Part shown: in pieces, positions 23,587 to 35,745 of the stretch
How positions within the stretch are numbered: the first letter of the stretch is position 1
How the letters are laid out: each line of letters starts with the position of its first letter
Assembly: GCF_004798865.1 (NCBI RefSeq)
Contig: NW_025335268.1
Coordinates: 95,033,136-95,097,135 of the forward strand
Origin: Varanus komodoensis
Taxonomy: Eukaryota > Chordata > Lepidosauria > Squamata > Varanidae
Direction: 5' to 3'
DNA length: 64,000 nucleotides
Position numbers and translations under genes: made by a program
The notes under the pieces: generated by a model
The model's database searches: none
What the model saw: only the letters and a program-made list of their open reading frames with translations
Told to the model about the DNA's origin: nothing

Positions 23587-24746
23587 CAGGGGTTGGCAAC
23601 CTGCGGCTCCAGAGCCTCACGTGGCTCTTGAACCCCTCTGCTGCGGCTCGGTTGCTCAAAACATGCGCCAGCACAGCCGCTGATCTGCTCAAAGCTCCAC
23701 TCAGGAACTTTACTTAACTAGTACTAGCTAGTTAAGTAAATCAGCTAGTTAAGTAAATCGATACATTCCTCTGCTAAACAAAAGCTGCTGAAAAGATTCT
23801 CTTTGTCCCAGTGTAATCTCCTTCATCTGAATGTTAAAAGCTGTGCTTGGGACCTGTCACAATTCACAGCACTTGACTGTTTATCTGTTAATCAGTCACT
23901 AAACACACCTATATCTGTGACTGACCTGACCTGGCCGATTAACTGAGCTTTCCCCCCCTCCAACCATGGATAAATCTGAAGAAAATAAAAGTTTCTGAAG
24001 AAAACCAAACATTGAATGGTACTTGGGTAGATTCATTTGCTTTTACTGCTGATGTACTTATGGGGTTTGCTGTTTAATGCATGCAGCCCTTTAGCACTGA
24101 CTTTGACTTTGCAGGAAGCTGTTCTCCTATTCAAAATATATGAAAGGAGTCCTACTACTTTATAATGTAAGATTAAAAATAACAGTTTTTAGTGACTGAA
24201 CAAGAGCTGCAGCTAAATCATAATGAAGATATAGATCTACTTCTTTGTTTTAAGAAGATTCTTATAAAAATTCCAGCAACATTATTACATTTGGAGAGGG
24301 ATGTTTGTTCAATATTTCACTAAGTGATAAAAGGATGAGGGCACACAGAAGCAGACGGCATTTTTGGTTTGCTGCAGGTGGCATGTTTGGTTTGCTGCTA
24401 GTGGATAGTATAAGTTTGGCTTTTTATTTCATAAATACAAGGAGGACTCAGATAGACATTGAGTATTTTATTTGAAAGTAACTTTCAACCTAGCGTCTTT
24501 TTTTTCAGAGTTCAAAATGTTTTTTGTTGCATGCAGAAATAAAAATTTGTTTTCTCTGTAGCAGTTCATTGATTTCATAAATGCAACACACTATAGTTTT
24601 TTTATACATAGCATAAAGGTAAAAAACTATATAAGCAGTGTTATCTTAATTTTAGATGTCGAAAGGGTTTTGCGGCTCCCAGTGTTTTGTTTTCTGTGGG
24701 AAATGGGTCCAAATGGCTCTTTGAGTGTTAAAGGTTGCCAACCCTG
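23587..24746 (+). mobile_element. hAT transposon, internally deleted, 8-bp duplication
   Basis: The element is 1,160 bp long. Its ends are 'caggggttggcaacctgcgg' and 'ttaaaggttgccaaccctg', an imperfect terminal inverted repeat. It is flanked by a perfect 8-bp duplication 'atctagtc' (23579-23586 and 24747-24754), diagnostic of hAT. Near 23985-24055 one frame reads VSEENQTLNGTWVDSFAFTA, matching the start of the BED-finger region of Charlie/GTF2IRD2-like hAT transposases (pattern FN..W...F.F). Most of the transposase is missing, so it cannot move by itself. A perfect hairpin lies at 23708-23741 ('tttacttaacta' pairing with 'tagttaagtaaa'). Confidence 0.88.
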
Positions 24747-24754
24747 ATCTAGTC

Positions 24755-25065
24755 CATCAGCAAGAGCTGTCAGGCTGGCAAGTACCAGGGAGGGGGCCTT
24801 TTCTGTGGTGGCCCCACAACTGTACAGTGCCCTTCCCAGAAAAAAAACTCTTGAAACCTTCTTTTTTAATTTTAACGGGGCTCCACAGGGTTTGGTTGGT
24901 TTGGTTTAGTTTAACAATACCTTTGGGTGATCTGTGCTTTTCTAACTTTTATTTGCCACTGTTGCTACTTCAATTTTTTTTCATTTGCTGTTGTAATTTT
25001 TAGCTGATCGTTTTGCTGATCGTTTTGAAAGAAAGTTAAGAAATCTATTAAATAAATAAAACTCT
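24755..25065 (+). mobile_element. L2/CR1-group LINE 3' end, right of the hAT insertion
   Basis: It continues the interrupted LINE. QQELSGWQVPGRGPFLWWPH, in an alternate frame of the usual 'TREGAFSVVAPQLW' end, is followed by CTVPFPEKKLLKP. The AT-rich 3' UTR then ends 'aagaaatctattaaataaat'. The stretch 'gctgatcgtttt' is tandemly duplicated near 25004-25027. Confidence 0.7.
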
Positions 25066-25584
25066 GGACAAAGATGATACTGGGCAAACTGAGGTCCTAA
25101 GTTCAAGTACTTGTATCTGGATATACAGAATTTTGAATGACAATGAGGGAACACTAGCATTGTTCAAGAAAATTGATGCTGTTCTGAGTAACATGGCATT
25201 CTCTTAGTTTTGCAACACATTTCCAGAGGCAGATCTGTATGTATGCTGTAGATTCTGTCACATTCATGCTGCCTCTTTGGACAGAAGCAGCAGAAAAGGT
25301 TAATACTTTATAGACCCAGACTAGTGACAAAACCCAGGTTGGTGGCAGGCGCCAGGTTTTCCAGAACTCCAGCCTATGATTCAGGATGGGCAACTCTGTC
25401 AAGCTTGATTTTGTACAGCTTCTCATTTTTCCAAACCTATGTTTATTCATAAAATGTGTATGCCTTTTCCTGTACACATTTGTATACATTTCTTAGCAAA
25501 ACTCATTTTTGGTATGCATGTTTTTCCAGGTCTTCGCATTTTTATGCACACTTTTGCAAAACATACTGTTTTTGTGTGCTTTTA
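25066..25584. other. Unique non-coding DNA
   Basis: T-rich with variations on TTTGCATTTTTATGC. No gene recognised. Confidence 0.45.
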
Positions 25585-25660
25585 ATTAAATTTATTTATT
25601 TATTTAAAACATTTCTATGCCGCCCCCATCGCAACAAAGCCTCGGGGCGGCTCACAAATG
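25585..25660 (-). mobile_element. L2/CR1-group LINE 3' terminus, reverse
   Basis: The plus strand reads 'aaatttatttatttatttaa', then 'aacatttctatgccgccccc', then 'cctcggggcggctcacaa', which is the reversed 3' end of an L2/CR1-group LINE. Only the last 75 bp remain. Confidence 0.65.
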
Positions 25661-26723
<1,063 letters not shown>

Positions 26724-28235
26724 TCAGGGCAGACTACCAGCATGAGATCTATGCCAGTTTGGTAACCCACCTGACTTCTCCCTGAACAAGGCAGTATTTT
26801 TCCAGAGGCCATTTGACCTCATGGCACCATTGGGCATCTGTCTCTCCTGAAGAGGTATCTCTGAGATTACTGAGGCATACCTGTCAGTTTCCAGTTCTGC
26901 ACACACACACCCATCATGGCCTTCCTGACTTGGAACAGCAAGTCCCCTTCCTTCCTTGTAGCACTTTGCTGAGAAGAGGTGGTGGAAGGGGGCTGCGGGG
27001 GGATTCATCCTGTATCACAAGAATTGCCTTTTCTTCCTTTTACAGACAGTGTCAAACAAGATGGGGTCATGGGATCTTGTATGACCCTTGAACGAAAGAA
27101 AACTGGATAGGATACAGGAGACATGTGAGCAGTTGCTTGCCTATTTTTTAAAAATAAACTGAAATACAGCTTCAGCAGGGAGTTCATTTAATTCAATCAG
27201 CAACAGAGGAGGACATGCTTAGCCTGTTCCGATCAAAAGCTGACACACACTAGCTCCATTCTGCCCTGGTGGAAAAGGGCAAAAGCACATCTTCCCCAGC
27301 AAAGCACAGATGAGAAGATTCTATGTGGCTGGAATTGGACTGGGGTTGAAGGAAGAGATGCAGCATCAGCAAGACCTTGTACTTGTATTCTTCCCTCCCC
27401 ATAACCTATTTTCCCAGCCTATTGTCATTTTGAAGAATAATTAGTCCACTGCCATCCCATTCTTCTGCTAACCAGTTAGCAAGCTGTCCTTTCACTGAAT
27501 GTAATGGAAACTGGGAAACTGGATGGCCGAAGGTCTTCCAAATGCTTCCTGTTCAGGCATAGGGCATGGCGATATTCCAGCCCCCACACAGTCCTGTGCT
27601 ATGTTACCAGCACAAAGCTTTCTGCAAGCAGCGTTTGTTTAAATTAGCTACTTGGTTAAATGGTTGTGCATTAATGCACATGGTGCGGGGGTGTAAAGGC
27701 ACACAGTGACCACATTTAAAACGGGGATTAAAGATGGTTAATCAGTTCCAGATGGGCCTCTCAGTCAAACAGCTGTCGTTGGCCCAAGGGGGGTGACTGG
27801 CTGCAGGGGGTGAGTCTTTAGTCCACCCACCATCTGAGTTAAGGCAAGGAAGTTCAGGCATTCTTTATTCTGCACAGTCTAGAGGTACTGCAAGAAAACG
27901 TTCACAACATCACTTACAGGCCAAGCTGTTAGTGTAACTCCCCTGCCTCTACCAGGCATCCCTGTTGTGTCTCCTGCTGCTAATGGGTTTTCTGCTCATC
28001 ATCTCGTCACAGCTTTTCTTGCCATCTAAGCATGCAGGCGCCTGATGGTAACTATAGGCTGTGTGCATTGCCCAGGCAACTGCCGTGTCTTTACTTATTT
28101 CTGAAGTATTTAAAGCAAAAAGTGCTGTTCTTTTTTGTGTCACTTAAACATAATGCACTGGCTTGCTTCTTTGAAGGTGTGATGAGGGAATGCGATGAAC
28201 AGACTTTCTCATTTTATCTACTGTCTTCTCTGACC
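26724..28235. other. Unique non-coding DNA
   Basis: No gene or clear repeat. Short frames here have no family match. Confidence 0.5.
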
Positions 28236-28325
28236 AGGTGCTCTCCAAATGCTTGAAGTTTAACTCCTATCAGCTTGTATAAACAATGGCGTGGAATCCA
28301 TGGAGTTGTGGTCCAGGTTCCCTAA
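28236..28325. mobile_element. Degenerate hAT-type MITE
   Basis: 'accaggtgctctccaaatgc' and 'tttaactcctatcagc' on the left face 'catggagttgtggtccagg' on the right, the palindromic layout of the reptile MITE. Strongly diverged. Confidence 0.45.
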
Positions 28326-28575
28326 TGTAAAACTATGCCTCTTCCCCAAATGCTGCTTTGCCTTTCAAATTTCCTTACCCCTCAGGTAAATAGCATCTTG
28401 CTGAAGGATTTATACCAGGAGAACAGAGAAGGCGAATGATTGAAATATTGTCACTGCTGTTAGGCAGTGAGAACACAAGTTCACAAAATCCTGTGCTGTG
28501 TCTCTTTTGTCTCTCTCGGATTCTTCTGAGATAGGGTCGGCTAGTAGTTGGCATTTGAGGTAAATCATTGTAGAG

Positions 28576-28677
28576 CAGCCTTCCCCAACCAAGTGCACGC
28601 TGTGTTTTGAACTCAGTTCCCATGACTGATGGTTAGGAATGCTAGAAATTGTAGCCCAAAATGTTTGGAAGTTACTG
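28576..28677. mobile_element. Short palindromic hAT MITE
   Basis: 102 bp. It begins 'cagccttccccaaccaagtg' and contains 'ttttgaactcagttcccatg' facing 'gaaattgtagcccaaaatgt', so the two halves are inverted relatives. Flanks 'ttgtagag' (28568-28575) and 'ggttagag' (28678-28685) agree at six of eight bases, as expected for an old 8-bp duplication. Confidence 0.65.
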
Positions 28678-28685
28678 GGTTAGAG

Positions 28686-30760
28686 ACAGCTGGTATATAG
28701 TGTGAATAATGCTGTGTTTCCCAGGAAGTCTCCTCTAAAATCATCTTGACTTTTAAGCTTTCAGTAGAAGTTTTGGATCTCTTATTCTTGTAATCCCAAG
28801 GGACAAATGCTTGCTTTCTCTTTTAAATCAAAGCTGGGCATCTTAGGAAGCCAGAGAACTTAAGCTTGCTTAGGTTTTCTATGCAGTCGAAGACTGGGGA
28901 GAAAGAACTGACTGTCATCTTTTGGGAGAGACTGGTGGTTTGGATGCCACAAGGCTTTGCCTTTTAGCTGAGATGTTTTAGATGATCTATTCTAGCTCTG
29001 TCTGTGTGGAATTGAGGCTGGAGGGAGGCCCACCTGTTGGCCTCCTCTAGACATTCTGTCGCTGAACTGCCTGCCTTGTTGCATGGATTCATGTTTCCTC
29101 CACTCTCTCATTTCCTTCAACAAATAATGAACAAAATAAATAGTGCAGAATGAAAAACCAGGGGCTGCAGGCAATTGGGGAGAGGGTTAAAGCAGAGGAT
29201 AGATTACCATCTCATTCAACCCATTCCTCTCTCCCTTTCTACAGGTGGTGACCCCTGACATACCATGGTGGCTTGGGGGCCTTAACCTGAGAAAAAGCAA
29301 ACATAAGCTCTCCCCTGAGCCTTGGCTGTGGGGCCTCTGCTGCTAGCCAGCATTTGCACTGGCCTTGTGGCTGCAGGATGGGTGGTCTCCGCAGGAAGAG
29401 ATTATCCCGTCCTTACTGAGAGGCAAGCCTCTCTGACTAGCCCAGTCCTTGTCATATCTACGAGTAGTAAGCTTGGTGTAACTTGTAAGTTTGCCTTGGG
29501 GTGGCTGCAGCCAGTATCAGGTGCAGTGGGGGAAGCAGCGTTTGCAGACAGAGGGATGTTACTTTGCTTAAATTTTGATTTAAATGATCTTGGGGGTGCC
29601 CCAGATACGCACTGGTCTTGCCTGATTTTTTGCTGATCCTGTTCTTTGGAGCGTTGGCATTCTGGGCAAAGGAACAATGGATTATCATTAAGCTCGCTCT
29701 GCAGAAACAGATCAGATGGCGGAGGTGTGTCCCCATACCTTTCTTGGAAGGAGCCCTCTCAGCAGAGAGAAGCCCTAATGGGTGGAAGAGTGAACAAATC
29801 TCAGTAATTTCATGCTGGGTCTTGGTATGTTGAGCTCACATTCTTACAGGATTCTGAAAACTGTAGACTTCAATGCAGAAGTAAAGATAAAAGAAATGTA
29901 TCTGGAGTCATGACAGTACTCAGGGATGAAACCTCACACCCACTTGATTCTGTAGTGTTCACACAGATGTCTATTTTAAAGGTACAGTGTGTAACCGATG
30001 TGAGACTTGTTCCTTGATGCAGGAGAGATGTGGATTAGCATAGGAGAGATAACCATGACAGGTGAAGATGCTCAGCTACTTTGGGACAATGCTCTTTTGG
30101 GCAGGTAATCTTCAACAGATAAAAGCCAGGGATAAGCAACAAGATACAAGCAGATTCTCCACTTCTTCATGGAGTCTTTGATAAAAGCCAGACTCATCAC
30201 AATGGAACGCACCACTAATGAGTCCAGCTCCTTCTTTATAAGAACTGGTTCTCATTGCACAAACAGTAGTCACAGGGGTGCTTTGCCTTGCCTTCCTGTG
30301 CTTCCCAGCTTAGTATGCCACTCAGCTGAACAGACTGTCAGTGCCAGTGAAAGGTTTGAGCTCCTGATGCTCAGGGTCAAAGGACTGAATGAAAGAGCAG
30401 TGCTTTTTGGTTAAGCAGAAGTGAAACAGATTTTCCTGACATAAATACAGGATTGACTGAGATATTATGGGGGCAGCTGAGGAGAGGAAATGCAGCCTGT
30501 CTCAGATTACTAAACCAACTTAAATCTGACCCTTGAGTGTATGTAATAGTGAAATGTAATCACCCACACTGGGTGAATGACTTTGGATTGGCCTCCTCAG
30601 ATTTAACACTGGCTGCTTCCATCCATATTCTGCATGGGGTGAGGGCTACATCAGAGACCTAAGGCTTTGACCGCCCAGTTTTGCTTGAATTCCTCTTGTC
30701 CTGTTCCCCTGGAAGCCTTAACCAGTGACAAACACTGTCCCTTTTACAGCATTTTCAAGT
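28686..30760. other. Unique non-coding DNA
   Basis: No gene, RNA gene or clear repeat recognised over 2 kb. Confidence 0.5.
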
Positions 30761-30799
30761 GTTAGAAACATAGTAAGACAGTTTTATGTATACCACTTT

Positions 30800-31620
30800 C
30801 CTACAAGTTTTCAAAGCAGTTAATATAGTAACAGCAATACTATATCTGTAATTCCATCATTAACCAGGACTCTTGTGGTTTTATCTTTATATAATTGATT
30901 TCTACAATGTTGAAACGTAACTCCAAATCCCATATTATCTATCACAATTTTTAATGTATCCTATTCCACCGAATCAAATGCCTTAAAAATGTCTAATGCT
31001 AAAATCCCAGCTTTTAAATTATTTTTCTTTGCTAGATGTATAATATTCAGAACTCTCCTCAAGACATGTGCCATCTGTCTATGCTTCAGGAAGCCATTTT
31101 GATCTTTATTAATACATTTTGCAATAAAGGTGTACAATCTGTTAGGATAGGATTGCAGAAAAAAAAATTTGAATCTCGATTTATCAGGGAGATTGGACTA
31201 CAAGAGCCCATATTTACTGCGTCTTTTCCAGGCTTCGATATTAATACAGTCAGAGATTCCTTCCATGATGGGGAGATCTCCTCACCTTCTAAGATTTTAT
31301 TCATCAAAATTTTCAATTTGGATATCATTAATTTGCCAGAAAAACCCACAAACAAACAAACTTATAAAATTCAGGGCCTAGCCCATCTACCCCAGGGGTT
31401 TTACCTATTTTCAATTTATTACTGCTTCAATTTCATCATCAGTAATTTCCTTTTCCATTTCTTCTTTATCTTGTATATCAATCTTCTTTTCCAAGTTATT
31501 TTTCACATATTCTATAACCTTATTTGTATCCACCCCTGTGGCTGGATACAATTTTTTATAAAATTCTTGAAATGCTTTTAATTTCTCCTTCATCTTACAA
31601 TGTCTTATTCCTTCTCTACC
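30800..31620 (-). mobile_element. L1-type LINE, internal ORF2 fragment
   Basis: On the minus strand, from high to low coordinates, the segment reads KLKAFQEFYKKLYPATG, then PSWKESLTVLISKPGKD and CSPISLINRD (about 31230-31320), then ALDIFKAFDSVE at about 30960-31000 and a TRVLVN-like stretch near 30860. This is the order of L1 ORF2 from the linker through reverse transcriptase blocks 0-4. The YADD region, endonuclease and 3' end are absent, and frame breaks are present. A short piece at about 30765-30840, 'tgtataccactttcctacaa', resembles another LINE tail joined to its edge. Confidence 0.8.
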
Positions 31621-33290
31621 ACACCAATATTACCTTTCCTTTTCTTAAGCCTCGTGCTTAAACTGAATGTAACTTGTAAAGCCCTCTTCCATAGCTGCAT
31701 ATTTGCATGTGTGTCTGTGCTCGCTTGTTGCCTCTCTCACAACACCCTTTGCATGTCATGACAGGCATTTCAGGCTTCCACTAACAAATACTCCTAGTCT
31801 CCTGCCTGGACTTAGGGATTTTGTATAGAAAGTCCAGTCTCTGTACTTTAAGGAGAGTTAGACCTCACTCAGTATGCAGGAAAAGTCACAAGAAGCAGAG
31901 CATATGGTTACTTTGGGTTTTGTTTCTGGTTTTTTGGTAATTCTTTTTCACAATTAACTTTCCTTGGATGCCCATCCAAGTTAAAGTGCATACAATTTGG
32001 TGACGGGAACAGTCTGTCATTATTAGCTCCCACTGAGCAGTGCTCTGCTATCTAGTGTGCATGTTGCCATACCAAACTGTGCATAATGTCAGCAAACCCA
32101 TTTCTTTAAATGTGGTTCTTCAGGGAAAGTGAAGGCTGAGATTTCAACTGAAATACTGTGGCTTATTTTTGCCCCCACTGAATTCAGTGCTTCTTCTGTG
32201 GCTTAGAACTCCAGATAGTTCTTGCCGCTTACCAGTGGGGTATAAGCTTGTGACTTCCCCTATCATTCCAGTACCACTGAACACAGAGTTTGCACAATCA
32301 AGGAAGGAAAGAAGCCACAGGCTCTTCTTTCCCTGCTCTGCAAGTGCTGGTTGCACATTGCCTCATTTTCAGGCACAGGTTGCCATGTCCAAAGCCAATG
32401 GGGGTAGCTTTCACATCACCCCAGAATCTTAGAACAAGCCATGGGTTGTAGGGTGCTTTGAATGCCACACTCGCTACCCATGCATCAGGGTCAGACCACA
32501 TGACAGCCCACACCCAGTGCAAATATTTGTAGAAATGAGGCAGCGCATGAGTGGCACACACAGGGTAGGGCAGGGGAAAGAAGCCACCATGGTGAACCCA
32601 GTCTCAGGTAGGCTATTAACAGCCGTGGATTCACATGGATGGAACGAAGAGCTTGTACAGACCAGCCCCTACATGCTATAGACTACATCCTTCCCCATCC
32701 ATGAACTTTCCAGTCTGCTAGCTACAGTAGCTTCAGTTTACTAGTTGACTTTAAATCATGATTTCTGTGAGTCTAACTGCATTTAAGTCAAAGTGCAGCA
32801 AAATTAAAATGAGTCCTATGAATGTATCAAACATCTGCAGAGTCAAGTATTCAGTGATGTTAATCATGGCTTTTGCCATTGATGTGGCACAGAGGTCTGG
32901 GTCAGCTAGACTGTGAATGTGGGAAACTGATTTGGGGGTAGGTGGGCTTGGGAGCAGGGGCTCGGCTTTGGGTCCTTGATTACATTATGATCACGATTGC
33001 ATTGTATTTAAATGTCACCTTTGTAAGGATCCTTCAGATTCCCAGGGCTTAGTTCCCTAAACGCTAGTCCACTTTGCAGCAGCCCTGAGACTTTATTCCT
33101 GGTGAGCGTTCACAGGACACTTGGAAGAATGGAGCCCCACTCACTGTGCAAGCAGCATCCCTCCTGTACACCATCGGCAGCAACCATCAGGACTGCTGTA
33201 CCCGATATAGAAGGATGTTGTTTGCATGGGGCTCACCAGGAATGGAGCCCAACGTGACCACTAGCAACAGCCCATTGTTTTAGTGGCTGC
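31621..33290. other. Unique non-coding DNA
   Basis: Nothing recognised. Open frames of about 87 codons occur on both strands around 32.2-32.5 kb and shadow each other. Confidence 0.5.
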
Positions 33291-33299
33291 ATCTGACGT

Positions 33300-34035
33300 G
33301 GAAGAAGGTTGCCAGTTGCACAACTGCCATTCTGTAAGCATTTGTGGACTTCTTTGCTCATTTTGCAAGACCAGGCTGAGCACAAGAGAAAGTCTGCAAA
33401 TGCTAGAGGGATGGATTCTCCATCCCAGTGCTAACCCCAAGACTGGATTACTGCAATGTGCTGTATGTAGGACTGCCTTTATGGCTACTTCAGAAGCTGG
33501 AACTAAGGAAGCAGTTAGGCTGTTGTTGGAGGCTGCCCCTTTTCAACACTCAAATCTTTTGCTGGATTAACTGCACTGGCTTCCTATTCACTATCAGGCC
33601 AGGTTGAGGGTTCTCTCCAATACAAGTTTACAAAACCCAGAACAACTTGGGACCAGAATATCTGAGAGAACAACTTCTCGCTTGCCAACCTGCCCAGTAA
33701 TTGAAGTAGTTGGAGGATATTTTCTTGGTGTTTCCACATGGAGCTATGGCCTGACTGGAATCCATCAGGTGGAGAAATGTGGCAATCCCATTTCTGTGGA
33801 GCTCCCTGCCTTTGAAAGTCAGGCCGGTACCAACAGTGTTGTTCTTGATGTCTGCTGTTCTTGTTCTGAGAAAGCTGCCTTGCTGACCAGCCATGGGTTT
33901 AGTGTTATATCGAGGTTTTATATATTGTTTTTATTCTTTGATCTGTTGTATCTTTTTACTGTTCCCCATGCCAGAATCTGCCTAGTTATGGAGCAGTGTA
34001 CAAATACTCTAAATAAGATAAAACAGCAAAGCATT
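33300..34035 (+). mobile_element. L2/CR1-group LINE, ORF2 C-terminus and 3' end
   Basis: The plus frame gives KTGLLQCAVCRTAFMATSEA in the place of the usual DYCNALYVGLP motif. It continues EAVRLLLEAAPFQ, then LHWLPIHYQARLRVLSNTSL, the core signature of the ORF2 C-terminus. After 'gtggagctccctgcctttga' comes a T-rich 3' UTR that ends near 'aaataagataaaa'. The frame is broken more than once. Confidence 0.75.
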
Positions 34036-35435
34036 CAGCATTCCTAAATCCAAACCTGTTCTTCGCATTACAAAATGACAAGGCAAAATTAGTTTCTAAT
34101 CTGTTCTTTAGAGATGGGAGTGATCTCCCTCCCAATTGCACATTATAGCTGCTTGGAACAAAGGGCTTCTTGCTACACTGAAATGCCTGTTAGTATTCAT
34201 TGTGGTGCATCAACAAATAGACTACATACTGAAGGAGAGAAAGAGAGAGAACAGCATCTCCCACTTTGCATAACAGAAAAGCTTGGCTTATAACAGTACT
34301 CTCGCGAGAGCATTCTTTCATGTCAAATCAATGTGCTTACGTTTGGTGTTCTCTCATATGCCAGGTGTTCTTTCATATAATATACAGCCATTTGATTTCA
34401 TGCCCCAGATGTACATTAGCACTAAACCAATTCTATCCTTGCATTTTCTCATGGGAATATCTCCTATTGTAGAAATAGAGGGTGACTGATTGATGAAATG
34501 TAGGATAAAAGAAATAAAGGTTTATACCAAATTAAGATAAGGCAGCTGTCTCAATGGAAACATGGAAATAGAGTATTAATTCAGCTAAATTCCATGCAAT
34601 TAATTGTGTGCGGTGGGGGGAGAGATAAATTATATGCCCTCGTTTTCTAGCTTTATGCAATCATTTGCAAACTTTTCCAGTGATGTCCAGTTAATGAATT
34701 ATGTATTTTAATAAGCACAAAGAGTTTAACGGTCCTTTTATTGATTGTTATTACTTTGAAAAATATAAGGCTACTGGAGCTATTGGTAGCATTAAATCTA
34801 TCTATATTGTCTTTTATTTGCTTTTCAGCATAAGTAATCCTAACTTTAATTTGGTACTTTATGAAATTATTCAAAATTAAATAAAATGTGCTAGGAAACC
34901 AAATTGCTCAAGGAAATCTGATTTTTTTTCTGATGCTAGGGCAAAGCCTGAGTATCTGAGACACACACATTATCACACACACGATGGATTCTTCGAGCGC
35001 AGTAGCATCTCAGTATAATGGTCATGTTCAGTATTGAGTCATGGGCATTTGCTTAGCAACACACTGTTAAATATTTATCCCCTGTGCTACACTCTGTCCC
35101 CACCCCCAACTGTTGCCCCATTCACTGGACAGCTTGGACTCTGACAGCTAAAGCTATCATTTGTACCTGTGAATTATTGATAAACTATCAGGCGAGTTGG
35201 GCCTTAGATTAGCCAAGTTGTTTGAGTAGTGAAGGCACCAGCGGCTGCCTCGATGGTGCATGCAGTGAGCAGAACCATGGTCTAAATGGAGCTTTTGCTC
35301 CTTGGTGCTCACAGTTTCAATAAAAGTGATGGGAATATCCCCGTGTTTTAAATGGAGGTCACGCTTAGCTGATGGTGGGTATACATATATAATAAAACGA
35401 ATGCAGGGCTTTGTTGGGATCAAGATGTGCACAGT
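34036..35435. other. Unique DNA with an AT-rich candidate regulatory patch
   Basis: No gene. The stretch 34560-34900 is AT-rich with ATTAATT, TTAATGAATTA and ATTGTTATTA cores. It contains no dispersed repeat and looks like a candidate conserved non-coding element. A short CA-rich patch sits near 34960-34983. Confidence 0.4.
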
Positions 35436-35745
35436 GAGACTCACTGTGGTGAAGTGGCAAGAAGAGCCTTCCTCAACATGGTGCCCTCCAGGTGTGCTTA
35501 GACTACAACTCCCATCATGCCCAGCTGCATGGGAATTCTTAGAGTTGTCATGCAACACCTGGAGGGTACCAGAGGCGGAAGACTGGGCTAGAATGTCTGA
35601 CTAGAACTGATGAGGTCTGGGTTTGAATGCCACCTCTATGCTGAGCCTGGTTTATCTGGTTATAATGAAGACAAAAGGAGTGTTATTGTGAGAATAAATC
35701 TCCGGACCCCTTGAAAAAGTAGTAATAAAAATGTAAGTAATGAAG
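35436..35745 (+). repeat. tRNA-headed SINE split by a hAT MITE
   Basis: The head 'ctgtggtgaagtggcaagaa' (A-box side) lies left of the MITE. The rest, 'tgtctgactagaactgatga' and 'ggtctgggtttgaatgccac' (B-box side), lies to its right. An L2-like tail follows, 'gttattgtgagaataaatct' and 'ccccttgaaaaagtagtaat'. Bringing the two sides together recreates the ordinary layout of this reptile SINE, which supports insertion of the MITE into an existing copy. Confidence 0.65.
35464..35585. mobile_element. hAT MITE inserted in the SINE
   Basis: 122 bp with inverted arms: 'cctcaacatggtgccctcca' and 'gactacaactcccatcatgc' on the left, 'cacctggagggtaccagagg' on the right. Flanks 'ggcaagaa' (35456-35463) and 'ggctagaa' (35586-35593) match at seven of eight bases, the hAT target duplication. 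Confidence 0.75.
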
